A DNA stretch of 12,723 nucleotides from an uncultured Dorea sp. (GTDB lineage: Bacteria; Bacillota; Clostridia; Lachnospirales; Lachnospiraceae). This document shows, in pieces, positions 1-7,668 of this stretch; the first letter of the stretch is position 1, and every line of letters begins with the position of its first letter. Position numbers and translations under genes: made by a program. The stretch lies in assembly GCA_910578495.1 (NCBI GenBank), contig CAJTRE010000043.1, positions 4,383 to 17,105 on the forward strand. Reading direction: 5' to 3'. The notes under the pieces are model-generated. The model did not search any database and was not told the DNA's origin. It worked only from the letters and a program-made list of their open reading frames with translations.

Positions 1-645
1 CTTGTAGGCGGTCATTCCGTACAGGATGATGAACCGAAATACGGGCTTTGTGTGTCCGGCTTCGTTCACCCGGATAAAATCTTTAAAAACTACGGCTGTC
101 GTCCGGGTGATGTCCTCGTTCTGACGAAACAGATTGGGAGCGGGATTGTCAATACGGCAATTAAAGCTGATATGGCGTCTCCGGAAGCAATCCGCGAGGC
201 GCAGACGGTGATGGCCTCCCTTAATAAGAAGGGAAAACAGGCAGTGGAGAAATATGATGTGAGCGCATGTACGGACATTACCGGATTTGGTTTATTAGGT
301 CATTGTGTAGAGATGGCTTCTGCAAGTGATGTGACATTTGAAATCAATGTGGCAGATATTGAGTATCTGACGGACGCTGTGGACTATGCGAAGATGGGGT
401 TGATTCCGGCAGGAGCATATAAGAACAGAGGATATTCCATCGGTAAGGTGGAGGCAGGCTCTGTGGCGGAGCATTATCTGGATCTTCTCTATGATCCACA
501 GACATCCGGAGGGCTCCTGATTAGTGTGGCAGAGAAAGACCTGAAGCCGATGATGGCGGACTTTGCCGCGGCTCATATGGATACGGCCGTTTCTGTGATT
601 GGAAAGGTAACGCCAAAGAGCGATAAATTAATCCGTCTGTTCTAA
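1..645 (+). CDS. selD: Selenophosphate synthetase SelD (3' part, N-terminus outside window)
   Basis: SelD makes selenophosphate from selenide and ATP, the selenium donor for selenocysteine and for tRNA or cofactor selenation. The frame is open from base 1, so the gene enters from the left; the GTG at 52 is internal. About 214 residues remain of a family that usually has about 345. Visible SelD signatures are GGHSVQDDEPKYG right at the left edge, the HPDKI segment after it, DITGFGLLGH (about 274-303) and YDPQTSGGLL (about 490-519), the AIRS/PurM-like core and C-terminal domain. The N-terminal glycine-rich loop with the catalytic Cys or Sec and Lys is not in the window, so I cannot tell whether this SelD is itself a selenoprotein. 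selA starts about 20 bases after the stop, indicating an operon. Identification is firm. Confidence 0.96.
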   Translation, partial: LVGGHSVQDDEPKYGLCVSGFVHPDKIFKNYGCRPGDVLVLTKQIGSGIVNTAIKADMASPEAIREAQTVMASLNKKGKQAVEKYDVSACTDITGFGLLGHCVEMASASDVTFEINVADIEYLTDAVDYAKMGLIPAGAYKNRGYSIGKVEAGSVAEHYLDLLYDPQTSGGLLISVAEKDLKPMMADFAAAHMDTAVSVIGKVTPKSDKLIRLF

Positions 646-666
646 AAGACTGGAAAGGAAATGAAG

Positions 667-2094
667 ATGAATAAAAATATGTTGTACCGCAGTATTCCCA
701 AAGTGGACATACTGTTAGAAAAAGAAGAGATTCAGAAATTAATCGAAAAATACAGCCGCGATACGGTACTGGAAGCAATTCATACAGAGATGGATAAGCT
801 GCGCGCATTTATCGGACAGTGTGAGGATGAGGAGAAAGCGAAAAGACAGATTGAACTTCTTGTGGAGCATGTTGAGATGACGGTAACTTCCATGCACACA
901 CCTAATATGCGTTCAGTGATTAACGGAACAGGAACGATTCTGCATACCAATCTGGGACGCGCGCCCATCAGCCGGGAGCATATGCGCCGGGTGGCGGAGA
1001 TCGCTACAGGGTATTCGAATCTGGAATACAATCTGGAAGCAGGAAAACGAGGCGAGCGTTATTCACATTTTGAAAAACTGCTTTGTAAGATTACGGGCGC
1101 AGAGGCTGCTATGGCAGTGAATAATAATGCGTCCTCTGTACTGTTGATTTTAAGTTCTCTTGCAAAAGGCGGAGAAGTGATTGTATCCCGCGGAGAGTTG
1201 ATTGAAATCGGCGGCAAATTCCGTATTCCGGATGTAATGGAAGAAAGCGGTGCGGCATTAGTTGAAGTTGGGACAACCAATAAGACGCATATGGATGATT
1301 ACGAGAACGCCATTACAGAAGAGACAAAAGCGCTTTTAAAGGTTCATACAAGTAATTACAGAATTGTTGGATTTATGGATTCTGTAGCGATTGACGAGTT
1401 AATCCCGATGGCGAAGGAGCATGATATTCCGGTTGTGGAGGATCTTGGAAGCGGAGTTCTTATTGACCTTGCAAAATACGGTCTGACGCATGAGCCGACG
1501 GTACAGGAATCTATTCAGAAAGGAGCGGATGTTGTCTGCTTTAGCGGAGACAAGCTTCTTGGTGGGCCGCAGGCGGGGATTATTATTGGTAAAAAGAAAT
1601 ATATTGATATGATGAAGAAAAACCAGCTTACCCGCGCGCTTCGTATTGATAAGTTTACGGCGGCAACTCTGGAGCTGGTATTGCAGGAGTATTTGTCAGA
1701 GGAAAAAGCGATTCAGAATATTCCAGTGCTTCGAATGATTACGAAACCGTTGGAAGAGATTACAAAAGACGCCAGAAGTCTTGGAAGGATGTTAAAACGG
1801 GAACATCTTCCGGCGCAAATAGAAGTGATTTCCTGTGAATCTCAGATTGGCGGCGGCTCGCTGCCTCTTGAGAGGATTGAAAGTATGGCGGTGGCGATTC
1901 GTCCGGAGAAAATCAGTGTAGCAGAATTAGAAGACCGTATGCGCCATCTTCCGGTACCAATTATTCCGCGTACATTTAATGACCAGATCGTGCTTGATGT
2001 GAGGACGATGGAGCGTGAGGATTTCCGGGTGCTTACTGACCAGTTGGAAGAGTTTCAGGTATTAGAAGAAAAAAGTCTCATTGTAAGGCGTTAG
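667..2094 (+). CDS. selA: L-seryl-tRNA(Sec) selenium transferase (selenocysteine synthase)
   Basis: SelA is the PLP enzyme that converts Ser-tRNA(Sec) to Sec-tRNA(Sec) with selenophosphate, acting as a large ring oligomer in the cytoplasm. The length (475 residues) is normal. Family marks are the N-terminal YRSIPKVD, NGTGTILHTNLGRAP, and the PLP loop SGDKLLGGPQAG, whose lysine is residue 296 from this start, close to E. coli Lys295. Two in-frame ATGs compete, at 661 and 667. I chose 667 because AGGA at 656-659 is then 7 bases away, whereas at 661 that AGGA is nearly adjacent; the product then starts MNKNMLYR. The gene lies between selD and selB on the same strand with short gaps, so the three are very probably one operon. 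The function is secure; the start is uncertain by two codons. Confidence 0.96.
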   Translation: MNKNMLYRSIPKVDILLEKEEIQKLIEKYSRDTVLEAIHTEMDKLRAFIGQCEDEEKAKRQIELLVEHVEMTVTSMHTPNMRSVINGTGTILHTNLGRAPISREHMRRVAEIATGYSNLEYNLEAGKRGERYSHFEKLLCKITGAEAAMAVNNNASSVLLILSSLAKGGEVIVSRGELIEIGGKFRIPDVMEESGAALVEVGTTNKTHMDDYENAITEETKALLKVHTSNYRIVGFMDSVAIDELIPMAKEHDIPVVEDLGSGVLIDLAKYGLTHEPTVQESIQKGADVVCFSGDKLLGGPQAGIIIGKKKYIDMMKKNQLTRALRIDKFTAATLELVLQEYLSEEKAIQNIPVLRMITKPLEEITKDARSLGRMLKREHLPAQIEVISCESQIGGGSLPLERIESMAVAIRPEKISVAELEDRMRHLPVPIIPRTFNDQIVLDVRTMEREDFRVLTDQLEEFQVLEEKSLIVRR

Positions 2095-2108
2095 GAGTAA
2101 AGAAACGT

Positions 2109-4022
2109 ATGAAGAATATTATTATCGGAACTGCCGGACATATTGATCATGGCAAGACAACACTGATTAAAGCGCTTACAGGGCGCAATACAGACCGGTG
2201 GGAGGAAGAACAGCGAAGAGGAATTACGATTGATCTGGGATTTACATACTTTGATCTGCCGGGCGGCGACAGAGCAGGTATTATCGATGTTCCGGGACAT
2301 GAGAGATTCATCAACAATATGGTTGCCGGAGTCGTGGGCATGGATCTTGTACTTCTGGTCATTGCGGCGGATGAGGGAATTATGCCCCAGACAAGGGAGC
2401 ATATGGATATTTTGAATCTTCTCGGAATTGAGAAAAGCATTATCGTATTAAATAAATGTGATCTTGTTGATGAAGAATGGCTGGAACTTGTAGAAGAAGA
2501 AGTGCGGGAAGAATTATCCGGCACATTCTTAGAACATGCTCCGGTAGCGAAAGTTTCGGCGGCAACGGGTGAGGGACTTTCGGAATTGATCGGCATGATT
2601 GCAGAACTGACCAGAGACGGCGTGCAGGCAAAAGATGTGAATACCATACCAAGACTGCCTATAGACCGAGCGTTTACATTGTCGGGATTTGGTACGGTTA
2701 TTACTGGAACTTTGGTTAGCGGAGCGATATCCAAAGAAGATATATTGGAGATGTATCCTATTGGAAAAGAATGTAAGATCAGAAGTATCCAGGTGCATGG
2801 AGAGGATAAGAAAGAGTGCTATGCCGGACAGAGAGTGGCGATTAACTTATCCAATGTCAAAAAAAAAGAAATAAAGAGAGGCTGTGTGCTTGCGCCGCCT
2901 CAGAGCATGAAAAATACAGACCTATTGGATGTGAAGTTAAATGTGCTGGATTCGTCTATGCGTGTGCTGACAAATCATACGAGACTGCATTTCTTCACAG
3001 GAACGAGTGAGGTTTTATGCCGGGCAGTTCTTTTGGATAAGGAAGAAATCGGACCATGCGAGAGTGGATATGTCCAGCTTCGTCTGGAGGAAGAGGTAGC
3101 TGTAAGACGTGGGGATAAGTTTGTGGTACGTTTCTACTCACCGATGGAGACAATCGGAGGCGGAGTTATCTTAGAGCCGAATCCGAAGATCAAGCGGAGA
3201 TTCCAAGAGCAGACGATCGAGGAATTAAAACGTAAGGAATCCGGTTCTTCTGCAGATGTGATTGAAATGCATGCAAAAAGCCATGGAGATACGTTGATTA
3301 CTATGGCGGAACTTGCGAAACTTACGGCTTTGTCTGCGGAGGAAGTAGAAGAAGACATAAAAGAACTGGAAGGTCAGGGACTAGTGCGGACCTTTGCCAT
3401 GCGTAAAGACACATATGTATGGCATATGGATTCAGAGAGGGCGGCAGTTCGGACATTGAAAGACGCTCTGGCTGACTATGAAAAGAAATATCCGTATCGC
3501 TACGGTATGAAGAAAGCCGAAGTGCAGATGACGTATTTTAAGAAAGTAAAGCCAAATGTTTTTGACAAGATTGTAGAGCAGATGGAGGCAGATGAACAGA
3601 TCAAGCGTGTGGATGAATTTTTGTGTGCGGTTGATTATGAAGTTCGAAAGGACAAGAAATATGAAAAAATATCTACACTGCTCTTGAATACTTTCCAGAC
3701 GTCAGGGTATGATTTTGCCCGCTATTCGGAAATCGATTTAAAGGGCGAAGCAAGAGAAATGGCTGACGACATTCTCAATATTCTGCTGACAGAACAGCAG
3801 GTGGTGAAAGTGACAGAGGATATGTATACGCTGAAAAGTAATATGGATCATGCCAAGGAGGTAATCCAGAAGAAGCTGCAGGAGAATCCTCTGATTACGA
3901 TTGCTCAGGTACGGGATATTTTTGAGACGAGTAGAAAAAGCGCTAAACCGATTTTAGAATATATGGACAGTATTAAGGTGACGAAGAAAACGGGCGCAGA
4001 GAGTGAGAGGGCAGCATACTGA
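2109..4022 (+). CDS. selB: Selenocysteine-specific translation elongation factor SelB
   Basis: SelB is the EF-Tu-like GTPase that carries Sec-tRNA(Sec) to the ribosome and reads the SECIS hairpin next to UGA codons. The 637 residues match the usual length. The GTPase motifs are in order: GHIDHGKT (residues 10-17), RGIT switch (38-41), DVPGHE (60-65) and NKCD (115-118). Beta-barrel domains follow, including the GYVQLRLEEEVAVRRGDKF stretch. From about residue 390 on is a charged helical region expected to hold the winged-helix domains that bind SECIS RNA. The Shine-Dalgarno AGGAG (2093-2097) overlaps the selA stop codon, which favours coupled translation. The stop codon overlaps the next ATG. 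Its presence means the cell decodes UGA as Sec somewhere, although no selenoprotein target lies in this window. Confidence 0.97.
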   Translation: MKNIIIGTAGHIDHGKTTLIKALTGRNTDRWEEEQRRGITIDLGFTYFDLPGGDRAGIIDVPGHERFINNMVAGVVGMDLVLLVIAADEGIMPQTREHMDILNLLGIEKSIIVLNKCDLVDEEWLELVEEEVREELSGTFLEHAPVAKVSAATGEGLSELIGMIAELTRDGVQAKDVNTIPRLPIDRAFTLSGFGTVITGTLVSGAISKEDILEMYPIGKECKIRSIQVHGEDKKECYAGQRVAINLSNVKKKEIKRGCVLAPPQSMKNTDLLDVKLNVLDSSMRVLTNHTRLHFFTGTSEVLCRAVLLDKEEIGPCESGYVQLRLEEEVAVRRGDKFVVRFYSPMETIGGGVILEPNPKIKRRFQEQTIEELKRKESGSSADVIEMHAKSHGDTLITMAELAKLTALSAEEVEEDIKELEGQGLVRTFAMRKDTYVWHMDSERAAVRTLKDALADYEKKYPYRYGMKKAEVQMTYFKKVKPNVFDKIVEQMEADEQIKRVDEFLCAVDYEVRKDKKYEKISTLLLNTFQTSGYDFARYSEIDLKGEAREMADDILNILLTEQQVVKVTEDMYTLKSNMDHAKEVIQKKLQENPLITIAQVRDIFETSRKSAKPILEYMDSIKVTKKTGAESERAAY

Positions 4023-4933
4023 TGAATTTGAAACAGTTAGAAGCATTTGTACAGGTTGCGGAGGGCGGGAGTTTTTCCAAAGCGGCAAGAGAGCTGTTTC
4101 TGACACAGCCTACCGTCAGCGCACATATTTCAGCGTTGGAAAAAGAGTTAAATGCCAGACTATTTGTGAGAAATACGAAAGAAGTCAGCTTGTCAAATGA
4201 TGGCGCACAGCTTTATAAGTATGCGAAACAAATGGTGATGCTTCAGAGGAAGATCGAGGAGTGTTTTGAAATCGACAAAGGCGACAAAAAACATGGAATT
4301 ACAATCGCAGCTTCTACTATTCCGGCGCAGTATCTGCTTCCGAAGGTATTGATGAAGTTCAATGAGAGATATCCGCATGAGCAGATCAAGATTATTGAGA
4401 CAGACAGCGGAAAAGTGATCACACAGATTGTAGAGCATATGGTGGATGTTGGGTTTACCGGAACGGTGCTGGAGAAAAAACACTGCAAATACATTCCGTT
4501 TTATAAAGATGAACTGGTGATTGTGACTCCGAATACGAAGAAGTATCAAGAGTTTAAGCAGACAGCGGGAGAGGATATTACCTGGATAAAGCATGAACCG
4601 ATTATTATGCGTGAAGAAGGCTCTGGGACACGCAAGGAGGCAGAAATGCAGCTTCGGGCAGCAGGCGTTAAGATGTCCGAACTTGATATTATCGCAAGCA
4701 TTGAAAATCAAGAAACAATCAAGAAATCTGTTCGTCAGGGGATGGGAATTACGGTGCTGTCTAAGCTTGCAACAGAGGATGAAGCAGAGGCGGGAATATT
4801 GCTTGCATTTCCGATTCCTAAAAGTGATGACGGACGTGACATCAATCTTGTTTATAACAAGAATTATCAGTTATCACGAAGTGCGGAGCGCTTTGTGAGG
4901 ATTGTTAAAGAAGTATACGGAGTAGGAAAGTAA
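4022..4933 (+). CDS. Selenium metabolism-associated LysR-family transcriptional regulator
   Basis: This is a 303-residue LysR-type regulator of normal length. The N-terminal winged helix-turn-helix is clear: AEGGSFSKAARELFLTQPTV and the following helix SAHISALEKELNARLFVR (about residues 13-50). The rest is a periplasmic-binding-protein-like effector domain (about 90-300) starting near GITIAASTIPAQYLLP. Its ATG shares the A of the selB stop codon (TGATG), so it is translationally coupled to selB. LysR genes are more often divergent from their targets, so co-transcription suggests that it reports on the sel operon itself. A LysR subgroup linked to selenium metabolism genes is known from annotation families, and position supports that name; the effector (a Se or S compound) is inference. 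Plausible targets are its own operon and the promoter at 5017-5045. A hairpin terminator follows. Confidence 0.9.
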   Translation: MNLKQLEAFVQVAEGGSFSKAARELFLTQPTVSAHISALEKELNARLFVRNTKEVSLSNDGAQLYKYAKQMVMLQRKIEECFEIDKGDKKHGITIAASTIPAQYLLPKVLMKFNERYPHEQIKIIETDSGKVITQIVEHMVDVGFTGTVLEKKHCKYIPFYKDELVIVTPNTKKYQEFKQTAGEDITWIKHEPIIMREEGSGTRKEAEMQLRAAGVKMSELDIIASIENQETIKKSVRQGMGITVLSKLATEDEAEAGILLAFPIPKSDDGRDINLVYNKNYQLSRSAERFVRIVKEVYGVGK

Positions 4934-4964
4934 CAGAAACGGCCGATTGTAGAAAAAGAATAGA

Positions 4965-5004
4965 CGCCATTTATAGAAAATATCTATAAATGGCGCTTTA
5001 TATT
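4965..5004 (+). terminator. Rho-independent-type hairpin ending the selDAB-lysR unit
   Basis: A perfect 13-bp stem, CGCCATTTATAGA (4965-4977) with TCTATAAATGGCG (4983-4995), closes a 5-base loop 31 bases after the LysR stop codon. The following tract CTTTATATT is only moderately U-rich. On the opposite strand the same hairpin is followed by a better T-tract (TCTATTCTTTTTCT), but no minus-strand gene reads into it. It most likely separates the sel operon from the promoter at 5017-5045. Confidence 0.78.
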
Positions 5005-5016
5005 GAGTGTTTCAAT

Positions 5017-5045
5017 TAGACAAATGAAAGAAGAAAGACTATACT
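5017..5045 (+). promoter_or_regulatory. Sigma-A-type promoter for the selenium trafficking operon
   Basis: The -35 box TAGACA (5017-5022, five of six consensus bases) and the -10 box TATACT (5040-5045) are separated by exactly 17 bases. It lies just after the terminator and upstream of the PLP lyase gene at 5095. The expected transcription start is about 5051-5053, giving a leader of about 43 bases. No expression evidence is available from sequence. Confidence 0.7.
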
Positions 5046-5056
5046 AATAAGTACGG

Positions 5057-5073
5057 GTGGAAAGGATTTCCAC
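5057..5073 (+). promoter_or_regulatory. Palindrome in the leader of the selenium operon (possible operator or 5' stem-loop)
   Basis: GTGGAAA (5057-5063) and TTTCCAC (5067-5073) form a perfect 7-bp inverted repeat around GGA. It begins a few bases after the predicted transcription start and ends before the ribosome binding site GAGGGAT (5082-5088). It could be an operator for a dimeric repressor, an mRNA 5' stabilising hairpin, or chance. LysR proteins usually bind upstream of -35, so assignment to the neighbouring LysR is speculative. Confidence 0.4.
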
Positions 5074-5094
5074 TGTTTTAAGAGGGATAAGATT

Positions 5095-6234
5095 ATGATT
5101 TATATGGATAATGCTGCGACAACAATGCGCAAGCCAAAAGAAGTAATAGAGGCTGTGGTGACAGCCATGGGCTCCATGGGAAATGCAGGACGGGGAGCGA
5201 ATGAAGCGTCTCTTAGCGCTTCCAGAATCATTTATGATACGAGAGAGAAACTTTGTCGTCTGTTTCATGGGGAAAGCCCAAAACAAATTGTGTTTACGGC
5301 AAACTCGACAGAAAGTTTAAATATTGCGATTAAAGGATTGTTAGAGCCGGGAGATCATGTTGTAACTACCATGTTAGAACACAATTCTGTGCTTCGTCCT
5401 TTGTATGAAATGCAGGAGAAAGGTGTGCGTCTTACGATTGTAAAAAGCAATGAGAAAGGTATGCTTGATAGAAAGGATTTGGAAGCGGCTGTCACTCCGG
5501 GAACGAAGATGGTCATCTGTACCAATGGCTCGAATCTGACGGGAAATTATATTCCGCTAAAGCCGATTTCTGATATTGCCCACAGAAACGGTGCTTTATT
5601 TGTTGTGGATGCATCCCAGACTGCGGGAGTGTTTCCGATTGATGTTCAGGAGATGGGGATAGATGTACTTTGCTTTACCGGGCACAAAGGGCTTCTCGGA
5701 CCTCAGGGGACGGGAGGTATGTATGTAAAAGAGGGGATTGCGCTGCGACCGCTGAAATCGGGCGGAAGTGGAGTTCAGACATATAGTAAAATTCATCCGA
5801 CAGAAATGCCTACTGCTTTAGAGGCAGGGACTTTGAATGGACATGGAATTGCAGGCCTTCATGCAGCTATGTCTTACCTGGAGGAAACGGGCGTGGATGC
5901 GATCCGCGCCCGCGAACAGGAATTGATGAAGCGTTTTTATGATGGTGTGAAGGAGATACCGACAGTCAAGATTTATGGTGATTTTAGTAGTATGGACAGA
6001 TGTGCCATTGTAACGCTGAATATTGGGGATTATGATTCTTCAGAAGTGAGTGATGAACTTCTTACAGAATATAACATTTCTACGAGACCGGGAGGACACT
6101 GTGCACCGCTTATGCACGAAGCTCTTGGAACCGTAGAGCAGGGGGCTGTGAGGTTCAGCTTCTCACATTATAATACTGAGGAAGAAGTGGACGCAGCTAT
6201 TGAGGCGGTCCGCGAACTGGCAGAGGAAGAGTAA
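5095..6234 (+). CDS. Class-V aminotransferase-fold PLP enzyme, cysteine desulfurase/selenocysteine lyase-like (EF2568-type)
   Basis: This is a fold-type I PLP enzyme of 379 residues, the usual size for cysteine desulfurases, expected to release S or Se from cysteine or selenocysteine as a persulfide or perselenide. Visible marks are YMDNAATT (residues 3-10), EHNS with His96 expected to stack on PLP, VDASQTAG (Asp172, Gln175), FTGHKGLLGPQG with the Schiff-base Lys198, and RPGGHCAPLMH carrying the candidate nucleophile Cys336. The GGHC context recalls SufS/CsdB-type (group II) enzymes. The known family TIGR01977, with Enterococcus EF2568, occurs beside selD and Se-dependent hydroxylase genes, and I think this belongs there. 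It is first in an operon with yedE and the small carriers, and has its own promoter. Role as the selenium-releasing enzyme feeding SelD is inference; a general IscS/SufS role is less likely because no Fe-S scaffold genes are nearby. Confidence 0.88.
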   Translation: MIYMDNAATTMRKPKEVIEAVVTAMGSMGNAGRGANEASLSASRIIYDTREKLCRLFHGESPKQIVFTANSTESLNIAIKGLLEPGDHVVTTMLEHNSVLRPLYEMQEKGVRLTIVKSNEKGMLDRKDLEAAVTPGTKMVICTNGSNLTGNYIPLKPISDIAHRNGALFVVDASQTAGVFPIDVQEMGIDVLCFTGHKGLLGPQGTGGMYVKEGIALRPLKSGGSGVQTYSKIHPTEMPTALEAGTLNGHGIAGLHAAMSYLEETGVDAIRAREQELMKRFYDGVKEIPTVKIYGDFSSMDRCAIVTLNIGDYDSSEVSDELLTEYNISTRPGGHCAPLMHEALGTVEQGAVRFSFSHYNTEEEVDAAIEAVRELAEEE

Positions 6235-6281
6235 CGTTTGCTCTGTCTGGAAATGAGAGACGTAAGAGGAGGAACGAAACA

Positions 6282-7379
6282 ATGAATTTATCAGATTCAA
6301 AGAAGAAATTGGCGTTAGCCGGAGGTGTGTGCGGACTTGTGGCAGTCTGTCTGGCGCTGCTTGGAAATCCGGCGAACATGGCATTTTGTATTGCCTGCTT
6401 TATTCGTGATACGGCAGGAGCATTTGGCATGCATCAGGCAGAAGTGGTGCAGTATGCGAGACCGGAAATTATCGGTCTTGTACTTGGAGCATTCCTTATC
6501 TCTGTAGTGACAAAAGAATATCGCTCTACAGCAGGTTCATCTCCGATGATTCGATTCGTGCTTGGTGTGATCATTATGATTGGAGCACTGGTATTTCTTG
6601 GATGTCCGCTTCGTATGATTATTCGTATGTCGGCAGGAGACTTAAACGCATGGGTGGCTCTGATTGGATTTATTCTGGGAATTGCAACAGGAGTTTTCGC
6701 ATTAAAGAAAGGATTCAGCCTTGGAAGAGCGCATGCGGCGAATAAAGTAAATGGTGCGGTACTTCCGGCTATTGTAGTTGGTATTCTTATACTTTCCCTT
6801 GCGACTTCGCTGTTAAAGGCAAGTGAGGCGGGACCGGGAAGTATGCATGCACCGATGATCGCATCTTTGGCCGGCGGTCTTGTATTCGGAGTATTTGCAC
6901 AGAAGTCCAGAATGTGTTTTGCGGGAAGTATGCGCGACATTATTTTGATGAAGAACTTTGACTTATTCTCGGTTATTGCAGGTTTGTTTGTTATATTACT
7001 AATCTTCAATGCCGTAACGGGTCGGCTTGTTGTTGGATTTGATACGCCGGGTGTGATTGCACACTCTGAACACTTGTGGAACATTCTTGGTATGTATACA
7101 GTAGGTTTTGCGGCAGTATTGGCAGGCGGATGTCCGCTTCGTCAGCTTATTCTTGCAGGACAGGGTTCCTCGGATGCGGCAGTGACAGTTGCAGGTATGT
7201 TTGTCGGCGGGGCTATCTGCCACAACTTTGGACTTGCAGCAAGCGGAACAGCGCTGAATGCCGAGACGAAAGAAATCGTTGCAGGCGCAGTACCTATGAA
7301 TGGTAAGGCTGCATGTATCATCTGTATTGTGATCTGTTTTGTTATTGCATTTGCATGTAAAAGAGAAGAAAACAAATAG
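6282..7379 (+). CDS. yedE: YedE/FdhT-family selenium metabolism membrane protein (putative selenium transporter)
   Basis: This is a polytopic membrane protein of 365 residues, rich in long hydrophobic stretches (for example about 11-30, 62-77, 92-108, 125-140, 158-178, 228-246, 270-283, 345-358). It is an internal duplication of two YeeE/YedE (sulf_transp) units: NMAFCIACFIRD (33-43) corresponds to SRMCFAGSMRD (209-219), and LGCPLRMII (106-114) to GGCPLRQLI (282-290). Cysteines in GCPLR (108 and 284) are the likely substrate path by analogy with thiosulfate-transporting YeeE. The family co-occurs with selenium genes and is proposed to import a selenium compound; the substrate is not proven. 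A strong AGGAGG (6267-6272) precedes ATG 6282, and the gap from the PLP lyase is 47 bases with no sign of a terminator, so both are likely in one operon. Confidence 0.92.
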   Translation: MNLSDSKKKLALAGGVCGLVAVCLALLGNPANMAFCIACFIRDTAGAFGMHQAEVVQYARPEIIGLVLGAFLISVVTKEYRSTAGSSPMIRFVLGVIIMIGALVFLGCPLRMIIRMSAGDLNAWVALIGFILGIATGVFALKKGFSLGRAHAANKVNGAVLPAIVVGILILSLATSLLKASEAGPGSMHAPMIASLAGGLVFGVFAQKSRMCFAGSMRDIILMKNFDLFSVIAGLFVILLIFNAVTGRLVVGFDTPGVIAHSEHLWNILGMYTVGFAAVLAGGCPLRQLILAGQGSSDAAVTVAGMFVGGAICHNFGLAASGTALNAETKEIVAGAVPMNGKAACIICIVICFVIAFACKREENK

Positions 7380-7413
7380 TTATCAAATAGCCATACTGTT
7401 TATGAGTTAGGGA

Positions 7414-7442
7414 TTGAAAAATTGTGATATACATAGTATTCT
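7414..7442 (+). promoter_or_regulatory. Weak candidate internal promoter before the tusA-like gene
   Basis: TTGAAA (7414-7419) and TATTCT (7437-7442) are 17 bases apart in the 82-base gap after yedE. The predicted start would fall almost on the ribosome binding site, leaving a very short leader, and the -10 box is poor. It may only be chance; the genes can equally be read from the promoter at 5017-5045. Confidence 0.25.
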
Positions 7443-7461
7443 AAGAAAGAAGGTAAATAAT

Positions 7462-7665
7462 ATGAAAGAAGTAGATGCAAGAGGTCTGTCTTGTCCGGAA
7501 CCGTTAATGCTGACAGCAGACGCTTTAAAAGGCGCAAGCGAAGCAGTGAAAGTATTGGTTACCGAACCTCACCAGAAGATGAATGTTGAGAAATATGCGA
7601 AGGAGCATGGGAAACAGTCAACTTCTACAGAGAAAGATGGATACTTTGAAGTGGTGATTGAGTAG
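7462..7665 (+). CDS. TusA/SirA-like sulfur/selenium carrier protein (stand-alone YedF N-terminal-type domain)
   Basis: This is a 67-residue cytoplasmic protein of the TusA fold. The diagnostic motif is DARGLSCPEPLM (residues 5-16), with Cys11 in the Cys-Pro-x-Pro element that carries persulfide or perselenide in this family. I start it at ATG 7462, preceded by AGAAGG (7448-7453) at 8 bases; a longer reading from a TTG at 7414 adds residues unlike the family and has no ribosome binding site. Selenium-linked YedF is normally about 200 residues, this domain plus a DsrE-like domain. Here only the first domain is present and the DUF3343 gene follows 3 bases later. The likely job is to take Se or S from the PLP lyase and pass it on towards SelD. 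Family assignment is firm; direction of transfer is inference. Confidence 0.88.
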   Translation: MKEVDARGLSCPEPLMLTADALKGASEAVKVLVTEPHQKMNVEKYAKEHGKQSTSTEKDGYFEVVIE

Positions 7666-7668
7666 AAC

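Noticed and set aside
2147..2734. Long minus-strand open frame (195 codons) opposite selB
   Set aside because: It lies wholly inside selB, has a Ser/Pro-rich composition typical of antisense reading, and shows no recognisable motif.
6434..7084. Minus-strand open frame (216 codons) opposite yedE
   Set aside because: It is an antisense shadow of a membrane protein gene, with no independent signals or family resemblance.
7414..7461. Upstream TTG start extending the TusA-like protein by 16 residues
   Set aside because: The extra residues are unlike the family, and the ATG at 7462 has a properly spaced AGAAGG site.
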